Of a DNA stretch of 13,363 bases, positions 8,027-13,363 are shown in pieces; within the stretch, counting starts at the first letter, position 1; the number at the start of each line of letters is the position of its first letter. Both the position numbers and the translations under genes were made by a program. Source of the stretch: CAZGSV01 sp964528605 (GTDB lineage Bacteria > Armatimonadota > Zipacnadia > CAZGSV01); the NCBI GenBank assembly GCA_964528605.1, contig CAZGSV010000095.1:1-13363 (forward strand), given 5' to 3'. The notes under the pieces were generated by a model, which was not told the DNA's origin, did no database searches, and saw nothing but the letters and a program-made list of their open reading frames with translations.

Positions 8027-8388
8027 TCGTTGTGTTCCTTGGGCACGCTCAAAGCGCGCAGGGCACCTTGCGCCTCGTGCACAATGATCGCCGCGCCGCG
8101 GGACGCTTCCTCTGCGATCGCGCCCGCCACCTCACTTGGCGAGCCGACAGGGTACCTCGCTTCTATGTAAAAGGGATTGAGCCGCTCAGCCAGCGGGATA
8201 ACGGTCTCGAGTGAGGGAGCCACCCCGGCAGCCTCCTTGGAGAGCAAGACTAGGTCATGGACCCTGGGTATTCGTCTGCCGGCAGCAGCGATGACCGCCT
8301 TCAGAGCCTTGTCCGCCGCTTGATGGTAGTGGAAACATGCGAGCTCACGCAGGGCGGGACTGGCGCGGAGCAGTTCCCCGGCCTCCAA
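8023..8388 (-). CDS. HEPN-domain protein, partner of the adjacent nucleotidyltransferase (HepT-like)
   Basis: HEPN proteins are small helical bundles; many paired with MNT nucleotidyltransferases are RNase toxins (HepT). The core is recognisable: FHYHQAADKALKAVIAAAGRRIPRVHDLVLLS, split here as FHYHQAADKALKA and RIPRVHDLVLL, then FYIEARYP. An Arg and a His at R97 and H104 (TTG numbering) fit the R-x4-6-H HEPN nuclease pattern, but the family also has inactive members. The start is problematic. TTG 8388 gives 121 residues, yet the same frame upstream (8415-8389) encodes EWLRRAQRDLEAG across the TTG, the typical beginning of a HEPN domain. No ATG, GTG or TTG occurs between there and the in-frame stop at 8442-8440. 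CTG 8409 is a candidate, and the nearby ATG 8413 is in another frame. The stop overlaps the ruvB ATG by 4 bases. Confidence 0.82.
   Translation of the reverse strand: MEAGELLRASPALRELACFHYHQAADKALKAVIAAAGRRIPRVHDLVLLSKEAAGVAPSLETVIPLAERLNPFYIEARYPVGSPSEVAGAIAEEASRGAAIIVHEAQGALRALSVPKEHNE
8035..8040 (-). promoter_or_regulatory. Ribosome binding site of ruvB inside the HEPN gene
   Basis: On the minus strand AAGGAA lies 8 bases before the ruvB ATG, within the last codons of the HEPN gene. It supports start 8026 and translational coupling. Confidence 0.65.
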
Positions 8389-8416
8389 GTCTCTTTGAGC
8401 CCTGCGCAGCCATTCG

Positions 8417-8785
8417 CTACCGGGGTCGCTCGTACACCGTCACCCCTTCCTCTTCTATCTCCCTGAGGATCGGGTCTCCGTCGGCGAGTGCACTCTCCCA
8501 CTCCTCGGGCGTGAGAACGATCACGTCGGCAGCCATCGGCCTGTCGCGCCCGAGGACGCCTTGCACCTTCCAGCCGCGCTCAATCCTGTCGGCTTGCGTC
8601 CGCTGCACGACCAACAGGTCGGCGTCGGTGTCTTCGTGCACTTCCCCGCGGGCGAGGGAGCCGAAGAGGACGATCCTCTCCGGGCCCAACCCAGCCACCA
8701 AGCGACGGATGGTCTCGAGTAGCCGGGGCTCATCAAGCAGCCCCTGCTGGAGCGGGTTCGCCGGCTCTCCGGTGCGCACTCTCAT
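8417..8785 (-). CDS. Minimal nucleotidyltransferase (MNT; MntA-like)
   Basis: A 122-residue member of the polymerase-beta type nucleotidyltransferase superfamily. The signature GS-x10-DxD is complete: G42-S43 and D54/D56 in FGSLARGE...DTDADLLVV, with a third carboxylate at D87 (MAADVIVL). In characterised MntA-HepT pairs the MNT protein is the antitoxin and AMPylates the HEPN toxin; applying this here is inference from the adjacent HEPN gene and intact motif. The ATG overlaps the ruvA stop by 4 bases (ATGA). The TAG at 8419-8417 lies just upstream of the HEPN reading region, so the order is ruvA, MNT, HEPN, ruvB. An N-terminal extension of about 18 residues precedes the usual helix. Antitoxin versus another regulatory role cannot be decided from sequence. 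Confidence 0.9.
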   Translation of the reverse strand: MRVRTGEPANPLQQGLLDEPRLLETIRRLVAGLGPERIVLFGSLARGEVHEDTDADLLVVQRTQADRIERGWKVQGVLGRDRPMAADVIVLTPEEWESALADGDPILREIEEEGVTVYERPR

Positions 8786-9381
8786 CGGAACACCTCGGCC
8801 AGCAGATCCTCCAAGGCCGTGGGGTTGGGCACTCGCTCCAGGGCCCGCTGGAGCATGTCCTGCGCCTCCGTGCGCCTGAACTGGAGCGAAAGCAGGACCT
8901 CCATGGCCTGCGCCACCAGGTCCGCGTCCGCCGCTGCCGGAGTGGGCATCCTGCCCGCCGCCAGATGCGCGACTTTGCCTTGCAGGCGGGCGATGATCTC
9001 CTTCGCCCGCTGCCTGCCTACACCTGGCAGCGTAATGAGGAAGGCGACGTTGCCGTCTTCGATGGCGCGAGCAATCTCCTCCAGCGGCTGCGAGAACGCG
9101 CGCAGTGCGGTCCTAGGCCCCATGCCGGTGACCGTGAGGAAGTGCTCGAAAAACTGACGCTCCTCCTCCGTGAGAAAGCCGACGAGCATGGGCGTGGCGC
9201 GGTTCTGCTCGATCTGGATGAACTCGCGCGTCACCAAAGAAACGGGCGCCCCCTGCGCAGCCGACCGGAACTGGGCCAGCACCACCGGGGGCGCAAGCAC
9301 CTCGTAGGTCAAGCCGTTGACCTCGACCAGCACATGATTCTCGCCCAGCCCGGCGAAGTTGCCTGTGACGCGCGCGATCAT
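8782..9381 (-). CDS. ruvA: Holliday junction-binding protein RuvA (divergent form)
   Basis: RuvA tetramers bind the four-way junction and load RuvB. The 199 residues match the family length. The N-terminal OB fold starts MIARVTGNFAGLGENHVLVEVNG; two helix-hairpin-helix motifs are at ~83-92 (VTGMGPRTAL) and 118-129 (LPGVGRQRAKEI); the RuvB-binding C-terminal domain ends TALEDLLAEVFR. The region where common RuvA proteins carry the acidic pin (RED followed shortly by LYGF) instead reads REFIQIEQNRATPMLVGF, about 8 residues longer and lacking the Glu-Asp pair. This resembles a RuvA variant I associate with non-proteobacterial phyla. The ATG is 21 bases after the archease stop. The stop overlaps the MNT start, placing the MNT/HEPN pair between ruvA and ruvB. 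No ruvC is in the window. Confidence 0.95.
   Translation of the reverse strand: MIARVTGNFAGLGENHVLVEVNGLTYEVLAPPVVLAQFRSAAQGAPVSLVTREFIQIEQNRATPMLVGFLTEEERQFFEHFLTVTGMGPRTALRAFSQPLEEIARAIEDGNVAFLITLPGVGRQRAKEIIARLQGKVAHLAAGRMPTPAAADADLVAQAMEVLLSLQFRRTEAQDMLQRALERVPNPTALEDLLAEVFR
8791..8796 (-). promoter_or_regulatory. Ribosome binding site of the MNT gene inside ruvA
   Basis: GAGGTG on the minus strand lies 5 bases before the MNT ATG (8785) within the end of ruvA, supporting this start and coupling to ruvA translation. Confidence 0.6.
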
Positions 9382-9402
9382 TGCGCTACCCGGGCAGCGG
9401 CG

Positions 9403-9819
9403 CTAAACGTCGAAGACCACGGTCGCGACCCACTCACCGTTCTCCTCTTGCTGCGCCGAAAGGTTGTGATACGTTACCGCCTTCATGGGGATTTTGGGAA
9501 GCGGGCCGTGCTCGACGCGCACGCCCTCGATGTCAGCCTCGAGCGCGTTGCGCGTCACCGAACCGATCGCGACCCGCGTGGTGAAGAAGCGCTCGGCGTC
9601 GTACCAGTAGAGCAGTTCCGCCAGGAACCGGCGCAGCAGGAGCGCCTCGTCCTCCTCCTGGAGCGAGAGGTGCCGCCGCTCGTGCACGCCGTCGGACAAC
9701 TCTCCCTCCGCGAGCGCGAAGGCGCCCCTGGCAGCCTCCTCGAACAAGGCGCGGAGAGTCGGCGCCCTGACCTCCACCGCCATATCGGCGGTGTGCTCGA
9801 GTTGCCTAAACGGGCTCAC
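9403..9819 (-). CDS. Archease (RtcB RNA ligase accessory factor)
   Basis: Archease speeds guanylylation and multiple turnover of the RNA ligase RtcB, which seals RNA ends in tRNA splicing and RNA repair. The 138 residues match the family length. The N-terminal EHTADMAVEVRAPTLRALFEE (HTAD at 9-12) and the C-terminal pieces AVTYHNLSAQQ and VATVVFDV are family hallmarks, and the Asp residues D12 and D137 are the probable metal ligands. GTG 9819 is chosen because it places HTAD at the usual distance from the start; no good ribosome site precedes it. It follows gyrA by 59 bases and precedes ruvA by 21, so it probably heads or belongs to the ruv operon. RtcB itself is not in the window. Confidence 0.93.
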   Translation of the reverse strand: MSPFRQLEHTADMAVEVRAPTLRALFEEAARGAFALAEGELSDGVHERRHLSLQEEDEALLLRRFLAELLYWYDAERFFTTRVAIGSVTRNALEADIEGVRVEHGPLPKIPMKAVTYHNLSAQQEENGEWVATVVFDV

Positions 9820-9878
9820 CGTGAGAACCGGCTAGCGGATCGGATGGCGATCACAGGGGCGGCCGGCCGCAAGCGCGC

Positions 9879-12341
<2,463 letters not shown>

Positions 12342-12351
12342 ACCCCACGAG

Positions 12352-12356
12352 CCTCC
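12352..12356 (-). promoter_or_regulatory. Ribosome binding site deciding the gyrA start
   Basis: GGAGG on the minus strand lies 10 bases before ATG 12341. It selects this start over the longer open frame. Confidence 0.65.
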
Positions 12357-12375
12357 GATGCAAGTACGATCGCGT

Positions 12376-12400
12376 GCGGGCCGCCTGTTGGCCGACCCGC
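12376..12400 (-). other. Stem-loop in the gyrB-gyrA spacer
   Basis: On the minus strand GCGGGTCG (12400-12393) pairs with CGGCCCGC (12383-12376), eight pairs including one G-T, around a 9-base loop. It lies 34 bases before the gyrA start. It could be an RNA leader structure or processing site between the two cistrons. There is no U-tract, so it is not a terminator. Confidence 0.3.
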
Positions 12401-12418
12401 GATGCCACTGCACGCACT

Positions 12419-12432
12419 GCGCCCGCGGGCGC
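12419..12432. repeat. Perfect 14-base palindrome at the gyrB stop
   Basis: GCGCCCGCGGGCGC is its own reverse complement and begins at the last base of the gyrB stop codon. As RNA it would form a short 5-base stem. It may be chance in GC-rich DNA. Confidence 0.3.
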
Positions 12433-13363
12433 TAGATGTCCAGGTTGCGCACCTCGCGCGCGTGCTCCACGATGAACTGGCGGCGCGGCTCCACCGCCGG
12501 CCCCATGAGCACGGAGAAGATGTGGTCCGCTTCGGCGGCGTGGTTGAGGGTGACGCGCGCGATGCGGCGGGACTCGCGGTCCATGGTCGTCTCCGCCAAC
12601 TGGTCGGCGTTCATCTCGCCCAGGCCCTTGAAGCGGGTTACGGTGTAGCGGCGGCCCTTGAGTTTCTTCAGAACCTCCTGCAGTTCCTGGTCGTCGGCGG
12701 CGTAGTAGCGCTCCTTGGTGGTGCGCACGCAGTAGAGCGGCGGCTGCGCGATGTAGAGGTGGCCTTGCTCGATCAGTTGGAGCATATGGCGGAAGAAGAA
12801 GGTCAGCAGCAAGGTGCGGATGTGGGAGCCGTCCACGTCGGCGTCCGCCATGAGGACAATGTTGCCGTAGCGCAGCCGGCTGATGTCGAAGCCGTTGTGA
12901 TTGGCGCGCTGGCCTTGCTGCTCACCGTTCCCCTCGCCGCTGCCGTTGCTGTTGGGGCTCCCATTGCCTTCCTTGCCGTCCCCGACGCCGGTCCCGAGCG
13001 CCGAGATCAGCACGCGGATGACTTCGTTGCCCAGGATCTTGTCCAGCCGGCTCTTCTCCACGTTGAGGATCTTGCCGCGCAGAGGCAGCACCGCCTGGTA
13101 GCGACTGTCGCGCCCCTGCTTGGCGATGCCGCCGGCGGAGTCGCCTTCTACGATGAACAGTTCGCACTCGGCGGGGTTGCGGCTGGAGCAATCCGCCAGT
13201 TTCCCGGGAAGATCCGGGTTATCGAGGCCGGACTTGCGTTTGACCAAATCGGCCGCGCGGCGCGCGGCCTCGCGGGCGCGGGCCGCCGTCAGAGTCTTCT
13301 CGATGATGCGGTTGCGGACGGTGGGTTCTTCCTCGAAGTACTGGCCCAGGCGTTCCTGCACCA
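12432..13363 (-). CDS. gyrB: DNA gyrase subunit B, C-terminal part (5' end off window)
   Basis: The ATPase subunit of gyrase; only about 310 C-terminal residues are present, because the frame is open to the window edge. Apparent start codons near 13361 are internal (the codon there is GTG, a valine). The TOPRIM domain is clear: EGDSAGG (E72 of the fragment) and DADVDGSH (D173, D175, D177) supply the Mg2+ ligands. The GyrB tail motif RFKGLGEMNADQL and the ending FIVEHAREVRNLDI are canonical for GyrB. Between GTGVG and FDISRLRY, where most GyrB proteins have a couple of residues, there is a 30-residue insertion (fragment residues 128-157) rich in Gly, Asn, Ser and Gln. It lies in the TOPRIM domain between the catalytic Glu and the Asp triad. 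The frame is intact on both sides, so it is not a frameshift. The stop is 90 bases before the gyrA start. Confidence 0.96.
   Translation of the reverse strand, partial: VQERLGQYFEEEPTVRNRIIEKTLTAARAREAARRAADLVKRKSGLDNPDLPGKLADCSSRNPAECELFIVEGDSAGGIAKQGRDSRYQAVLPLRGKILNVEKSRLDKILGNEVIRVLISALGTGVGDGKEGNGSPNSNGSGEGNGEQQGQRANHNGFDISRLRYGNIVLMADADVDGSHIRTLLLTFFFRHMLQLIEQGHLYIAQPPLYCVRTTKERYYAADDQELQEVLKKLKGRRYTVTRFKGLGEMNADQLAETTMDRESRRIARVTLNHAAEADHIFSVLMGPAVEPRRQFIVEHAREVRNLDI

Noticed and set aside
8023..8785. MNT/HEPN as a mobile insertion with target-site duplications
   Set aside because: The ATGA at both junctions is the normal stop/start overlap of coupled genes, and no terminal inverted repeats or integrase are present.
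9859..9870. Palindrome GCGGCCGGCCGC between gyrA and archease
   Set aside because: Short stem with no U-tract; common in DNA of this composition, so not called as a gyrA terminator.
12342..12413. N-terminal extension of gyrA to the open-frame start at 12413
   Set aside because: The extra residues do not resemble gyrase, and a good ribosome site precedes ATG 12341.

Overview
This is a GC-rich bacterial chromosome segment, probably from an environmental or uncultured lineage. The first gene ends in a DUF6784-type membrane domain and is followed by a very large GH38 alpha-mannosidase. That pairing is reminiscent of Armatimonadota, Planctomycetota and related polysaccharide-degrading phyla. The assignment is an inference from gene content and GC, not from a marker phylogeny. 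I saw no transposase, integrase, CRISPR array, rRNA or tRNA.

Layout. (1) Plus strand, 1-5291: the C-terminal end of a multi-pass membrane protein (DUF6784-like), then a 1598-residue GH38 alpha-mannosidase with extra beta-sandwich domains. (2) 5292-5598: a non-coding convergent gap with stem-loops, a GAAC-N4-GTTC dyad and an AT-rich palindrome. (3) Minus strand, 5599-6756: a Fic-domain AMP-transferase with its own inhibitory helix and a C-terminal winged helix. A near-copy of the AT-rich palindrome lies over its probable promoter (6922-6948). (4) Minus strand, 6989-9819, read right to left: archease, ruvA, a minimal nucleotidyltransferase (MNT), a HEPN-domain protein, and ruvB. The MNT/HEPN pair sits between ruvA and ruvB, joined to each by a 4-base ATGA overlap, so the five genes look like one translationally coupled operon. 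(5) Minus strand, 9879-13363: gyrA and, upstream of it, the C-terminal part of gyrB, which runs off the window.

How the genes fit together. Gyrase (GyrB/GyrA) controls supercoiling. RuvA/RuvB is the Holliday-junction branch-migration motor. Archease is the accessory factor of the RtcB RNA ligase. Embedded in this DNA-topology and repair block are two nucleotide-transfer modules: MNT/HEPN, a pairing known from MntA-HepT toxin-antitoxin systems, and a self-inhibited Fic protein. The most notable observations are the MNT/HEPN pair within ruvAB, the missing standard start codon for a complete HEPN domain, the paired operator-like palindromes around fic, a 30-residue Gly/Asn-rich insertion in the GyrB TOPRIM domain, an atypical GyrA quinolone-pocket helix, and divergent RuvA and RuvB motifs.
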